Below the pieces are notes generated by a model. It did no database searches. It worked only from the letters and a program-made list of their open reading frames with translations, and was not told where the DNA came from. The position numbers were made by a program, and so were the translations under genes. Positions 26,392-35,252 of a stretch of 64,000 bases of DNA are shown here, in pieces; the stretch's first letter is position 1, and every line of letters begins with the position of its first letter. The DNA comes from UBA5486 sp036744795 (GTDB lineage: Bacteria; Bacillota; UBA4882; UBA10575), in the NCBI GenBank assembly GCA_036744795.1, contig DAIOHK010000005.1, forward strand, positions 29,500 through 93,499. The letters are read 5' to 3'.

Positions 26392-28170
26392 TTGAAACAA
26401 AAAAGTAAATTAATTCTCCTAATTATGCTGTTGTTATCGCTCCTGACAGCAAAAGCAACTTTAGGCAATGAATATTTTCTTTTTGATGCTGAGAAAAACA
26501 AAATTAAATTTATGGGGGAAAATGATTTTGTTTTTTCGGAAAAGATCGATATGGCAAAGGTTCCTGATTTAATGATGCGGACGGATGATCCCCAAAAGTA
26601 TTTGGCGATCTATGGTCCAGAGACATCAAATGAATCACAGGAAAGTAAAGATCTTTTATCCGGCTTAGTGGAGTTAATTAGAGGTAAAAAGGAGGAAAAA
26701 GAAGATCGAGCCGGACAGCTTATCTTGTTTAATATCTCCAATGGTCGTACAGAGGATCTAGTAGATTTAGGGTATGCCCCCTTCAATTGGGTTTATACTG
26801 AAGATCATAAGCATTTTTTTATTACATATCGGACTACTCCGAAGAAAGATGCTAGCTATGAACTACTCCATTACAACATATCAGAGATGACGGCAGAGAA
26901 ACTTCCTTTATCTACGGAAGTAAAAAATGTTAATTCTATTACCCTTTCTCTTGATGATCAAACCCTCTATTTATTATTAGATAATCAGCGTAGAGTCATC
27001 GATGTCTCCGAAACAGGCTTGTTAGGTAAAAAACAGGAAGTGCTTGGAACACCGCAGATGATGACCGTCTCTTATTCACCACTGAAAGCAAAGGCGACTC
27101 TTTCTGTAGAAAGTGCCCCTCTATCCCTACGGATGCTGGGAGATGAGAAGGCGGTTCTTATCAGTCAGGATTGGTCATTTATTTTACGGTCGCAAAATCA
27201 AGGTTTTAACTTAGGCAAGGGACAGATAAAACTGATGGATCTGAAGAATAACTCTGTTCTAGAGGAAAAAGAGATTCCCTCTGCCACTTCTCTATATTAT
27301 CAGTGGTATAATGAGGAGAAAGTTATGATCCTTTATTATAAGGAAGCGGATGTCTTTTTATCTACCAAGTATAAATTTATAAAAGTAACTTCTTCCGGGA
27401 TGAAATTTAATGAGATTGGGCAAAAACCGGTTGATTTAGATTATCTCCCGGATAAAGATCATCTTTATATACTTACTGCTAAGGACCTTAAAGTACTCGA
27501 CTATTCTCAAGCTAAACTTCGGGAATATAGTACAGGCTCAAATATGTATAAGGATTTTGCGTACTATTTTTATCGGCTTCCTGATTCGGATTTAGCGGCG
27601 ATTAGTAGTTATGAAGATGGCAAAGTAAAGTTATTTGATCTTAACAATAATCTAGTATTGGATAAAACATTGTCTGGGCGACCCTGGGGAAAGGTAAAAT
27701 ATTTGTGCAAAAGGTTATTATCCAAACCGATGAATGCTGAAACTCAGGTGGCTACTACCCAAGCGAACTCACAATTTTATATAGCTAACCGCAAAAGCGG
27801 GGATATTACAGTTTATGATCAGAATTTCGATAAACTCTCTTATATAGTGCCGCCTGAACCACCGTTAGGAATCTATCAGGTGAAACAACCTTCTCTCCAA
27901 ACACTTGTTGTAACTGGAAGAAAGATCTACAAAATCAATAAAAAAAATATAAACTTAAACACAATTTATGAATTTAAAAAGAAAACTCAAGATATTTGGC
28001 TATTTGGGGAAGAAAAAAGGGCGATTATTCTCACACCATGGGAGTTTGTTGTCTTAGATGCTCAGAATCTACAAGTGCAGGATAAATATGAATTTTTCGT
28101 GAATAGTGCGGCCAAATATACTAAATTAAAACCAGGAGAACAGCGGTTCTATTTTATTAGAACTCTTTGA
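26392..28170 (+). CDS. Large secreted protein, probable beta-propeller, unknown function
   Basis: 592 aa with a signal peptide (about residues 1-25) and then repeated short beta segments such as LYLLLDNQRRVIDVSE and LYILTAKDLKVLDYS. These resemble the blades of a WD40/YVTN-like propeller, but repeats are too degenerate for a firm call. No catalytic motif is seen. AAAGGAGG lies before the TTG start. It is 53 nt upstream of the small barrel gene on the same strand, so co-transcription is likely. Confidence 0.65.
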   Translation: MKQKSKLILLIMLLLSLLTAKATLGNEYFLFDAEKNKIKFMGENDFVFSEKIDMAKVPDLMMRTDDPQKYLAIYGPETSNESQESKDLLSGLVELIRGKKEEKEDRAGQLILFNISNGRTEDLVDLGYAPFNWVYTEDHKHFFITYRTTPKKDASYELLHYNISEMTAEKLPLSTEVKNVNSITLSLDDQTLYLLLDNQRRVIDVSETGLLGKKQEVLGTPQMMTVSYSPLKAKATLSVESAPLSLRMLGDEKAVLISQDWSFILRSQNQGFNLGKGQIKLMDLKNNSVLEEKEIPSATSLYYQWYNEEKVMILYYKEADVFLSTKYKFIKVTSSGMKFNEIGQKPVDLDYLPDKDHLYILTAKDLKVLDYSQAKLREYSTGSNMYKDFAYYFYRLPDSDLAAISSYEDGKVKLFDLNNNLVLDKTLSGRPWGKVKYLCKRLLSKPMNAETQVATTQANSQFYIANRKSGDITVYDQNFDKLSYIVPPEPPLGIYQVKQPSLQTLVVTGRKIYKINKKNINLNTIYEFKKKTQDIWLFGEEKRAIILTPWEFVVLDAQNLQVQDKYEFFVNSAAKYTKLKPGEQRFYFIRTL

Positions 28171-28223
28171 TCTTTTAGATTTTACGAACGGCCAAGAATA
28201 TTAAAGGAGGGACAGTTTAACCA

Positions 28224-28820
28224 ATGAAAAAGATATCTACTTTAATTATTGCTTTGCTCTTAATCATACTAATTCCGACTCTGGCTTCAGCAGAGGATCA
28301 ATTTTACTCGATCGGGAAATTACTTTGGGGCGAAGTACACTCCAGTTCTGACCAACCGGATGGGGATTATAAAATTTCGCAACAAGGAATTAGATTAGCG
28401 TATGATTTAGTAATGGAGATTACAGAAAACTGGGAGATGGGTTTTGGGGTTGGTTTTGAAGGTCCTCTTTTTGGTTCATTTAGCGATAATTTAAATGCTA
28501 TTCCCATTTATGTTTCTGGGAGCTTTTATCCTTTTTCTACAGAGGAAATATATTACCTTACTGCCCGCTTAGGTTTAGGAATAATACATTATGCTGATAG
28601 CAGATACGATTTTAGCAATGATGAGCGTTTTTTTGGAATTTATTATGCTTTGGGAGCAGGCTGTAGGTTTCTTACTTACCCTCGGATTAAGTTAGAGGCT
28701 TTGGTTTCTGTAAATCATTCTTCTGTAAGTTATAGCGGATATAATTATGGGGAATCTGTAAATTATGACGCTAAGATTTTCTATCCGAAGTTTGGGGTCA
28801 CGCTTGGGATTGGGTATTAG
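28224..28820 (+). CDS. Small outer-membrane beta-barrel protein (OmpW/OmpA-barrel-like)
   Basis: 198 aa. A signal peptide ends at LASAEDQ. About eight amphipathic strands with aromatic girdles follow (GFGVGFEG, IPIYVSGSFYPF, YYLTARLGLGIIHY, FGIYYALGAGCRF) and the chain ends in GIGY with a terminal aromatic residue. This is the architecture of 8-stranded barrels. Function is unknown. AAAGGAGG precedes the ATG. It is another hint of an outer membrane. Confidence 0.75.
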   Translation: MKKISTLIIALLLIILIPTLASAEDQFYSIGKLLWGEVHSSSDQPDGDYKISQQGIRLAYDLVMEITENWEMGFGVGFEGPLFGSFSDNLNAIPIYVSGSFYPFSTEEIYYLTARLGLGIIHYADSRYDFSNDERFFGIYYALGAGCRFLTYPRIKLEALVSVNHSSVSYSGYNYGESVNYDAKIFYPKFGVTLGIGY

Positions 28821-28830
28821 ATCTAGGTAA

Positions 28831-28871
28831 GGATAGACAAGGGGACGGTTCTCTTGTCTATCTTTTTTTAG
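28831..28871 (+). terminator. Terminator hairpin, GACAAGGGGACGG type
   Basis: GATAGACAAG and CTTGTCTATC pair around GGGACGGTTCT, followed by seven T. The core matches that at 22765. Confidence 0.85.
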
Positions 28872-28903
28872 TGAGTCACTAAGTTATTGTTGCGTTGCTT
28901 TGG

Positions 28904-28937
28904 GTAAGACAAGAGAACCATCCTCTTGTCTTTTTTT
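28904..28937. terminator. Second, inverted GACAAG-type terminator hairpin
   Basis: AAGACAAGAG and CTCTTGTCTT pair around AACCATC, followed by T7. The loop is in the opposite orientation to that at 28831. It can stop the minus-strand capA-like transcript. Confidence 0.75.
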
Positions 28938-28939
28938 CT

Positions 28940-30112
28940 TCAGAAGAGAGGTGGTTCCATCTGTTTAATGCTACCTGGCCATCCAAGGAGAGTTTTTTCT
29001 GTATCAGACCAGACTTCTAGCATTTTCTGGCGAATGGGTAGCGGTAGGGAGGGGTTGGTGATGACCTCTTTTGAAGGGATCGAAAGAATCCGGTATTGAT
29101 GATTTATTTTATAGACCCATAGGGGGAAACAGGAAAGAAGCTCGACATTAATACCGGGGTGAAAAAGGTTTTTACTAATCCGGAGCGAGAGCATTAAACC
29201 ACAATCACTATATTGCCAGCGTTGATTAGAAAGGAAGTTTCCCAGGGAATAAGCGGCAAAACAAGTTTTAAGGCGTTGACTAAAGGGATCCTTTTTTACT
29301 ACGGTTTCAAGTGGTCTGATTACATGCACGTGGCTCCCAAGGATAATATCAACCCCTAGTTCAAACAGTCGGTGGCAAAGTTGCTGGTCAGCTTCGGAAG
29401 GGTAAAGTTGATACTCTTTCCCAGTATGTAAGGCCATAATAATGCCATCTACGCCAGCCTGTCTCACCTGGTTAATCTCCCAAGCGAGTTTGGAGTAATC
29501 AAGGATATTAAGGATCCATCTCATATTGGCAGGCGGCTGAAGACCGTTAGTGATAGTGGTGTAGGAGAAAAAAGCGAGTTTAATACCATTTATTTCTGTT
29601 ATGTAATAAGGCTTTTGTTCGTGACGGCTCCGAGAGCCGGTTGACGGGAGATTAATGGATTCTAGATAAGATAAGGTGTTTTTGATCCCATTTACCCCTT
29701 GATCCAGAGAGTGATTATGAGCAGTAAAAACCAGATCAAACCCAGCCCATTGGAGGGCATCGGCGATCTGGTAAGGAGTGTTGAAACGGGGGTAGCCGGA
29801 GTATTTATTTGCTTCTCCAGTTAGAGAGGTCTCTAATACTCCGACAGTATAATCAGCTGTACTTAGGTTTTCTCTGATTTCAGAGAAGATTGACCGAAAA
29901 TCATATGTATTCCCGGTTGGGCAAAAAGCGGAGTTAACTACAGGCATATGCATGACTAGATCCCCTACGGCTGTAAGGATCATGCTTGGTGGCGGCTGAT
30001 AATCAGAGCTGGTTGAGATTTGAATAACAGGCTTTGAAAGGTTAAGCCATAATAAATAGGCAATTAAAGGCAGTAGTTTTCCGATTTTAAGGTGTCGGTT
30101 AGTTTGGTACAT
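28940..30112 (-). CDS. CapA family protein (metallophosphoesterase-like)
   Basis: 390 aa. It starts with a hydrophobic signal/anchor (about residues 10-30). The CapA/PgsA fold follows: LTAVGDLVMH near 47, VLETSLTG near 98, FDLVFTAHNHSLDQG near 129 and a later VDIILGSHVHVIRP near 253. The conserved Asp/His/Asn residues suggest a metal site. CapA members take part in poly-gamma-glutamate or capsule export, but the other cap/pgs genes are absent, so the substrate is unclear. GGGGTGA precedes the ATG. Confidence 0.85.
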   Translation of the reverse strand: MYQTNRHLKIGKLLPLIAYLLWLNLSKPVIQISTSSDYQPPPSMILTAVGDLVMHMPVVNSAFCPTGNTYDFRSIFSEIRENLSTADYTVGVLETSLTGEANKYSGYPRFNTPYQIADALQWAGFDLVFTAHNHSLDQGVNGIKNTLSYLESINLPSTGSRSRHEQKPYYITEINGIKLAFFSYTTITNGLQPPANMRWILNILDYSKLAWEINQVRQAGVDGIIMALHTGKEYQLYPSEADQQLCHRLFELGVDIILGSHVHVIRPLETVVKKDPFSQRLKTCFAAYSLGNFLSNQRWQYSDCGLMLSLRISKNLFHPGINVELLSCFPLWVYKINHQYRILSIPSKEVITNPSLPLPIRQKMLEVWSDTEKTLLGWPGSIKQMEPPLF

Positions 30113-30247
30113 AAGGAATCACCCCTGAAACCTTGAATTGCCATAGCTATACATGAGAGTAAGCGACTACTTAATAAATTCTACTAAACATAATAGTTTT
30201 CCTTTTTTTTATTATTTTCAGGAACCGCATAATTACCTAGAAAATAC

Positions 30248-30279
30248 AAAAAGAGAAGCTTTTAAAAACTTCTCTTTTT
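30248..30279. terminator. Terminator after the AEC transporter gene
   Basis: AAAAAGAGAAG and CTTCTCTTTTT form an 11-bp stem around a 10-nt loop. On the minus strand it ends the transporter transcript before capA. Confidence 0.75.
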
Positions 30280-30303
30280 CCGGTATAAAAACAACCTTAT
30301 TTC

Positions 30304-31218
30304 TTAACTCTTGACTAACATAATAAAAAACGGAAGAGTAATGATAGATAGAACTGTAGAGATCATTATAATTCGGGAGGCAAAAGCGGCATCGCCATTG
30401 TACTTCTTAGCAAAAATAGTAGTAAATGCAGCTGTTGGGGTAGCGGTGGAAATAACACAAATTCCCTGAAGAAGAGGATCAAAGTGGAGAAGGCAGGTTG
30501 CAAGCAGGGATAAAAAAGGAATGACGACAAGTCGGATGAGAGTGCCGTAATAAACGGCAAAACCGGAGAATAATTCTTTAAATTTTATTTCTGCCAAAAT
30601 AGAACCAATAACCAGCATAGATATTGGCGTAGTCATTTCTCCAATCATCTCTAGAGCAGCATAGACTGGACTGGGGATTTTTAATGAAAGGATAAAAGTA
30701 GTAATCCCAATTAAAACTGCAATTATATTGGGACTAAGAAAAGCTTTTTTAATGGTAGATAAATCCCGTTTCTCTGTGAAGATCATAATCCCAACTGTCC
30801 ATAAAAAGATATTAAATCCGACAACAAAAATTGAACCATAAAATACCCCAATTTTCCCATAAATACTTTGTAAAAGCGGAAATCCCATGAAACCACAGTT
30901 GGAAAAGGTTGTAGAAAAACGGAGTACTTTTCTGATGTTCTCTGGATATTTCTTAAAGATTACAAGACCAAAAAGTGTAGAAAAGGTATGGGCCAGAAAG
31001 CTAAAAGCAAGAATTTTCCCGGCAGAAGTAAGCATTTCTTTGGAGTATTCAAACTGGAAAGAAGTGATGATGATCAAGGGAGCAGTAACATTAATTAAAA
31101 AGTCGGTTAATCCTGATATGAAACTGGCTGTAAAGATTCCTCTTTTCCTGGAAACAAAACCTACAACCAGGACTAAAAAGAGGGTTATTACTTGTCCTAT
31201 TACTATACTACTACTCAT
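30304..31218 (-). CDS. AEC (auxin efflux carrier) family transporter
   Basis: 304 aa with about ten hydrophobic helices in two five-helix halves. The first half has FLINVTAPLIIITSF, and the repeat-boundary region has SNCGFMGFPLL near residue 106. The end has the family block ISTATPTAAFTTIFAKKY. Bacterial AEC proteins export or take up small organic acids such as malate or malonate; the substrate here cannot be read. A perfect 11-bp inverted repeat lies in the divergent promoter region shared with the dGTPase-like gene. Confidence 0.9.
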   Translation of the reverse strand: MSSSIVIGQVITLFLVLVVGFVSRKRGIFTASFISGLTDFLINVTAPLIIITSFQFEYSKEMLTSAGKILAFSFLAHTFSTLFGLVIFKKYPENIRKVLRFSTTFSNCGFMGFPLLQSIYGKIGVFYGSIFVVGFNIFLWTVGIMIFTEKRDLSTIKKAFLSPNIIAVLIGITTFILSLKIPSPVYAALEMIGEMTTPISMLVIGSILAEIKFKELFSGFAVYYGTLIRLVVIPFLSLLATCLLHFDPLLQGICVISTATPTAAFTTIFAKKYNGDAAFASRIIMISTVLSIITLPFFIMLVKS

Positions 31219-31304
31219 TATTCTCCCCCTATGTTGTATTGTATATGGTGGAATACCAAAATTATGTAAATCCTTATAAAGGATAAGCCTTTGCTTACAG
31301 CTAA

Positions 31305-31329
31305 TTTTATCATAAAGATTATGATAAAA
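31305..31329. promoter_or_regulatory. Perfect 11-bp inverted repeat, candidate operator
   Basis: TTTTATCATAA and TTATGATAAAA are separated by AGA in the divergent gap between the transporter and the dGTPase-like gene. It has no T run on the plus strand, so an operator is more likely than a terminator. Confidence 0.45.
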
Positions 31330-31492
31330 AGTTACAGTACTCTTTCTTAGAAGTAAAATTAAAGTTGAAAACAGCTTTTATAAGGAGATATTGTTATTAT
31401 GGTTAACTTAAAGGCTTTTCATCTTGTTTATAGAACTAACAACTTGAGGGGAAGTATTGTTGTAACAAGATTTTAAATTGGGGGGTGTAAAA

Positions 31493-32674
31493 TTGAGTAT
31501 GATCTATAAAGAGATAATAGAGGAAAACCACCGGCGGGAACAAGAATTACTTTCTACTTATGCTTGTAAAAGTCGGGATGGTTTACGTTTAAATCCTGAG
31601 TTAGAAAAAATTCCGGATTCGGATAATATCAGGCAGGCTTTTTTCCATGATACAGATAAGATTATCCATTCAATGGCTTATACCCGCTATATTGATAAAA
31701 CTCAGGTTTTTACCTTGTTTAAAAATGATCATATTACCCACCGGGTACTTCATGTTCAGTTTGTTTCGAAAATTGCCCGGGTGATTGGTCGGTGCTTGCG
31801 ATTAAATGAGGATCTGATTGAAGCAATTGCCCTTGGACATGATCTTGGACATACCCCTTATGGTCACGATGGTGAAAGGTTTCTAAATCGATTATGTGAG
31901 GAAACAGGTATTGGATATTTTTGTCACAATGCTCAGAGTGTCAGGTTTCTCATGCAGATTGAAGGTGGGGGAAGGGGTTTAAACTTAACACTCCAGGTAC
32001 TGGATGGGATTCTTGCTCATAATGGAGAGATTATTAACGAAAGATTAGTCCCAGATACCAAAAAGAACTGGGAGAAGTTTTTTGAAGAATATAATAATTG
32101 CTTCAAAATTGAGGACTATAGTAAGCAGATTTACCCAATGACTCTGGAAGGTTGTGCTGTAAGAGTTGCTGATGTGATCGCTTATATTGGAAGAGATATA
32201 GAAGATGCAATTACAGTTGGTTTGATTCAGCGTTCTGATCTTCCGCGGAAGATCGTAAAGATTCTTGGTGATTCCAATGATAAAATTATTAATACTTTAG
32301 CTTTGGATGTTATTAACAATAGCTATGGGAAGAATTATATTGCTTTTAGTAAGGAAATATACCAAGCACTACTAGAACTTAAAGAGTTTAATTATGATCA
32401 TATCTATTTTAATCCCAAAGTAAAAACTGAGGATCACAAAGTTCGCCGGATCTTCCGATTGCTTTTTCGCCAGTATGCGGAGGATATTAGAGAAGGGAAT
32501 TATTCCTCTCCCGCTTTCCACCATTATTTAAAAGATATGGATGAGAATTATAAAACTAATACCCCTGTTGAACGGATGGTGACGGATTTTATTGCTGGGA
32601 TGACTGATGAATTTTTTAATAATCAGTTTATGGAAGTCTTTTTTCCTAAAAGTTTTGGTTTAAAGGTGGAATGA
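31493..32674 (+). CDS. dgt: dGTP triphosphohydrolase-like HD protein
   Basis: About 393 aa from a TTG at 31493, 5 nt after GGGGGGTG. The HD phosphohydrolase motif reads THRVLHVQF (His) and ALGHDLGHTPYGHDGE (His-Asp) near residues 83-125, with a further Asp in VADVIAYIGRDIEDA near 230. These proteins hydrolyse dGTP or other dNTPs to the nucleoside and triphosphate and keep dNTP pools balanced. The gene precedes the SOS-regulated dinB, but dinB has its own promoter. Confidence 0.88.
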   Translation: MSMIYKEIIEENHRREQELLSTYACKSRDGLRLNPELEKIPDSDNIRQAFFHDTDKIIHSMAYTRYIDKTQVFTLFKNDHITHRVLHVQFVSKIARVIGRCLRLNEDLIEAIALGHDLGHTPYGHDGERFLNRLCEETGIGYFCHNAQSVRFLMQIEGGGRGLNLTLQVLDGILAHNGEIINERLVPDTKKNWEKFFEEYNNCFKIEDYSKQIYPMTLEGCAVRVADVIAYIGRDIEDAITVGLIQRSDLPRKIVKILGDSNDKIINTLALDVINNSYGKNYIAFSKEIYQALLELKEFNYDHIYFNPKVKTEDHKVRRIFRLLFRQYAEDIREGNYSSPAFHHYLKDMDENYKTNTPVERMVTDFIAGMTDEFFNNQFMEVFFPKSFGLKVE

Positions 32675-32697
32675 CTATTTTTAAGATTTTTCCTTGA

Positions 32698-32711
32698 CGA
32701 ACACATGTTCG
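32698..32711 (+). promoter_or_regulatory. LexA/SOS box of dinB
   Basis: CGAACACATGTTCG is a perfect palindromic match to the Firmicute SOS box CGAAC-N4-GTTCG. It overlaps a TTGACG -35 candidate (32694-32699), about 65 nt before the dinB start, so LexA should repress the promoter. Confidence 0.88.
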
Positions 32712-32776
32712 CTATGAGATGATAACAAGGTGAAATAAACTTTATCCACCTACATTTTGCTGGAGGAGGTGGTTAG

Positions 32777-33985
32777 ATGCGAAAGATCATCCATCTTGAT
32801 ATGGACGCTTTTTTTGCTTCCGTAGAACAAAGAGATCATCCGGCTTATCGGGGGAAACCAGTGATAGTTGGTGGTTCTCCTACCTCTAGAGGTGTTGTTT
32901 CTACTTGTTCTTATGAAGCTCGTAAATTTGGAATTCATTCTGCCATGCCACTGCGTGAAGCTGGGCGGCGTTGTCCCCAAGGAATTTTTTTACCCGGACG
33001 TATTAAAAGGTACGAAGAGGTTTCTATAGAGATTATGAAGATCCTCAGAGAGTATACACCGCTAGTAGAAATTTTCTCTATTGATGAGGCTTTTCTGGAT
33101 GTTACTGGTTCGGAGCTGCTTTTTGGTTCTGCAGAGAAGATTGCCAGGGAGATTGTAGGGCGGATTGATGAAGAATTAAACCTTCCGGCTTCAGTAGGTG
33201 TGGCTCCTAATAAATTTTTAGCGAAAATAGGGTCAGATCTTAAAAAACCAAAAGGTTTTGTAGTAATTAAACCTGAAGATGTCATTCCGCTTCTAGCCCC
33301 GCTTCCTGTATCCAAGCTTTGGGGGGTAGGACCGAAAAACCAGGAACAACTTAGAAAGTTGGGAATTGAAAGAGTTCGAGATCTACAGAACCTACCGGTG
33401 GAAACCGTCCGGAGAAATTTAGGGGAATTTGGAGAACACCTTCACCGTTTAGCTTTTGGTTTAGATGATCGACCAGTTTCCCCCTGGCAAGAAGTGAAAA
33501 GTGTTGGACATGAAACTACTTTTAAAGAAGATACTGATGATCGGGAGTTTTTAGAAGAAGTTCTGTTGGGACTCTGTACACGAGTGGCTAGACGTCTCCG
33601 ACAAAATAATTTGGTAGGTCAGATTATTTCAATTAAGATTAGGGATACAAATTTTAAAACTATTACCAGGCAAACAACTCTTTATTATCCTACTGATTTT
33701 GAGGAAGTTATTTTTAAACATGCCCGGAGACTGGCAGAGAAAAATCAATGGGGTCGGAAACGCCTCCGTCTAATTGGGGTAACTGTTTCCGGATTACAAA
33801 AGAGCGGTACTGAACAATTACCACTCTTTTCCGAAGCGAATCACGAAGACCTTCGTCGTTTGCACTATACTATTGATCAGATAAAGGATCGTTTTGGGGA
33901 AGAAGCTATTACTAGAGGACGTTTGCTACGAAAAACGAGAAAACAGAAAGAATCTAATGCACAAAACCAGTTAAGAGAGAATTGA
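32777..33985 (+). CDS. dinB: DNA polymerase IV (Y family)
   Basis: 402 aa. Catalytic blocks are HLDMDAFFASVEQRD at residues 5-19 and FSIDEAFLDVT near 99, which hold the metal-binding acidic residues. A helix-hairpin-helix thumb reads KLWGVGPKNQEQLRKLGI near 180. The little-finger domain follows, and QLPLF near residue 351 is a classic beta-clamp-binding motif. It does error-prone translesion synthesis. GGAGGAGG precedes the ATG, and the SOS box upstream implies DNA-damage induction. Confidence 0.95.
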   Translation: MRKIIHLDMDAFFASVEQRDHPAYRGKPVIVGGSPTSRGVVSTCSYEARKFGIHSAMPLREAGRRCPQGIFLPGRIKRYEEVSIEIMKILREYTPLVEIFSIDEAFLDVTGSELLFGSAEKIAREIVGRIDEELNLPASVGVAPNKFLAKIGSDLKKPKGFVVIKPEDVIPLLAPLPVSKLWGVGPKNQEQLRKLGIERVRDLQNLPVETVRRNLGEFGEHLHRLAFGLDDRPVSPWQEVKSVGHETTFKEDTDDREFLEEVLLGLCTRVARRLRQNNLVGQIISIKIRDTNFKTITRQTTLYYPTDFEEVIFKHARRLAEKNQWGRKRLRLIGVTVSGLQKSGTEQLPLFSEANHEDLRRLHYTIDQIKDRFGEEAITRGRLLRKTRKQKESNAQNQLREN

Positions 33986-34062
33986 ATAAACAGTCCTGTC
34001 CTGGAGATCCTAAATATTCGAAAGGTGATTATAACCTCCAGTGATAGGAGAGTGCATTAGAA

Positions 34063-35154
34063 CTGAGACGGGTACAAATAATTTTACTGGCCTTATTAAT
34101 TATGACTGTTGGATTGGCTGCTGAAACTTCTAATCAATGGTTAATCCGGATTAATATTCCGGCTTGTTCTATGGAACTATTACGCTCCGGAGAAGTTTGG
34201 CGAGAATTTCCGGTCACCGTAGGAAAGGCTGCTACTCCAACGCCAGTAGGAGTTTTTATGATCAGTAACAAAATTAAGAATCCTACATGGTATCCAGCGG
34301 GTAAGCTCCCAGTTCCACCTGGAGCGGAAAACCCTCTTGGCAGTTATTGGTTGGGTCTTAGTATTCCGAGCTATGGGATTCATGGCAATAATAATCCTGC
34401 TTCAATTGGTTTTCCGCTTTCTAATGGCTGTATCAGGATGAATAATAGCGATCTAGAAATGCTGGTTCAGTTGGTAGGTGTAGGTACATCAGTAGAGATC
34501 GTTTATCAGACCGCTACTGTAAAAAGATTAAACGAAAAGATTTGGTTGACTGTTTTTCCGGATTATTACAATAAAATCCCTAATCGAAAAGGGATTATAC
34601 AGAAGAAAATTGAAGAACAAACTTTTTTTCATCTTATTCATTGGGAAGCTCTCTGGGAGATCGTGGGAGATAAAAAACAGGTGGTATTGGAAGTACCACA
34701 GAAAATAGAAATATTTCTGGATGGTATTGAATATCATTCATCAGCTTTCAGCGTGGCTGAACAGTCTTTTCTTCCGGGGGAGTTAGCCGGTTTATGGAGT
34801 AAAAAGAGTGAAAATAAATATATAGAATTAAAAGAGTTCATGCGGACATATGCCGGACAAGTTTATGGTGTTTTTGACCAACAAGAGAGAAGGATAAACC
34901 TTTATACCCTCCGTATTTATTGCTTTGGGGAGTTATTTCCAGTAAGGGGTTGGTTCCGGGATGAACCCTATCTTCCAAAGGAACTGATTAACTTTTTGCA
35001 GAAAAATACATCAACAATAGATAGTGCAGAATCTTCAGAATTACAGTTGTACTTGGAAGAAGAAGGGTGGGTACCACTTTCTGTTGTAGAAAGATGCTGG
35101 CCACAATTGAGAGTTAATTGGGAGCCAGTCAATTGGGTATTAAGTATAATGTGA
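34063..35154 (+). CDS. Secreted L,D-transpeptidase (YkuD domain)
   Basis: The ATG at 34102 would leave no signal peptide. The frame stays open to a CTG at 34063 that has AGGAGAG 10 nt upstream and encodes LRRVQIILLALLIMTVG, a good signal, so the longer form is preferred (364 aa). The YkuD domain is first: VGKAATPTPVGVF, then IHGNN and catalytic SNGCIRM near residue 135. It forms 3-3 cross-links or attaches proteins to peptidoglycan. The C-terminal ~200 residues are beta-rich, with two copies of an 'IEIFLDGIEYHSS'-like segment, and match no family I recognise. Confidence 0.82.
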   Translation: MRRVQIILLALLIMTVGLAAETSNQWLIRINIPACSMELLRSGEVWREFPVTVGKAATPTPVGVFMISNKIKNPTWYPAGKLPVPPGAENPLGSYWLGLSIPSYGIHGNNNPASIGFPLSNGCIRMNNSDLEMLVQLVGVGTSVEIVYQTATVKRLNEKIWLTVFPDYYNKIPNRKGIIQKKIEEQTFFHLIHWEALWEIVGDKKQVVLEVPQKIEIFLDGIEYHSSAFSVAEQSFLPGELAGLWSKKSENKYIELKEFMRTYAGQVYGVFDQQERRINLYTLRIYCFGELFPVRGWFRDEPYLPKELINFLQKNTSTIDSAESSELQLYLEEEGWVPLSVVERCWPQLRVNWEPVNWVLSIM

Positions 35155-35160
35155 AAGGCA

Positions 35161-35198
35161 TTTACACCCCGACGCAGGGTCTAGCGCCGGGGTGTAAA
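35161..35198. terminator. Hairpin between the convergent transpeptidase and SLH genes
   Basis: TTTACACCCCG and CGGGGTGTAAA form an 11-bp stem around a GC-rich 16-nt loop. The position after both stop codons suggests a shared terminator, although T tracts are short. Confidence 0.6.
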
Positions 35199-35252
35199 AC
35201 TTAGTTGATGCAAATTTTGGTGGTTTTATTAGGTGTGATAATAAATTTTAAA

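Noticed and set aside
31399..31476. Short frame (25 codons) ahead of the dGTPase-like gene, with AAGGAG 11 nt upstream
   Set aside because: Too short, with a poorly spaced site and no recognised sequence; kept only as a note.
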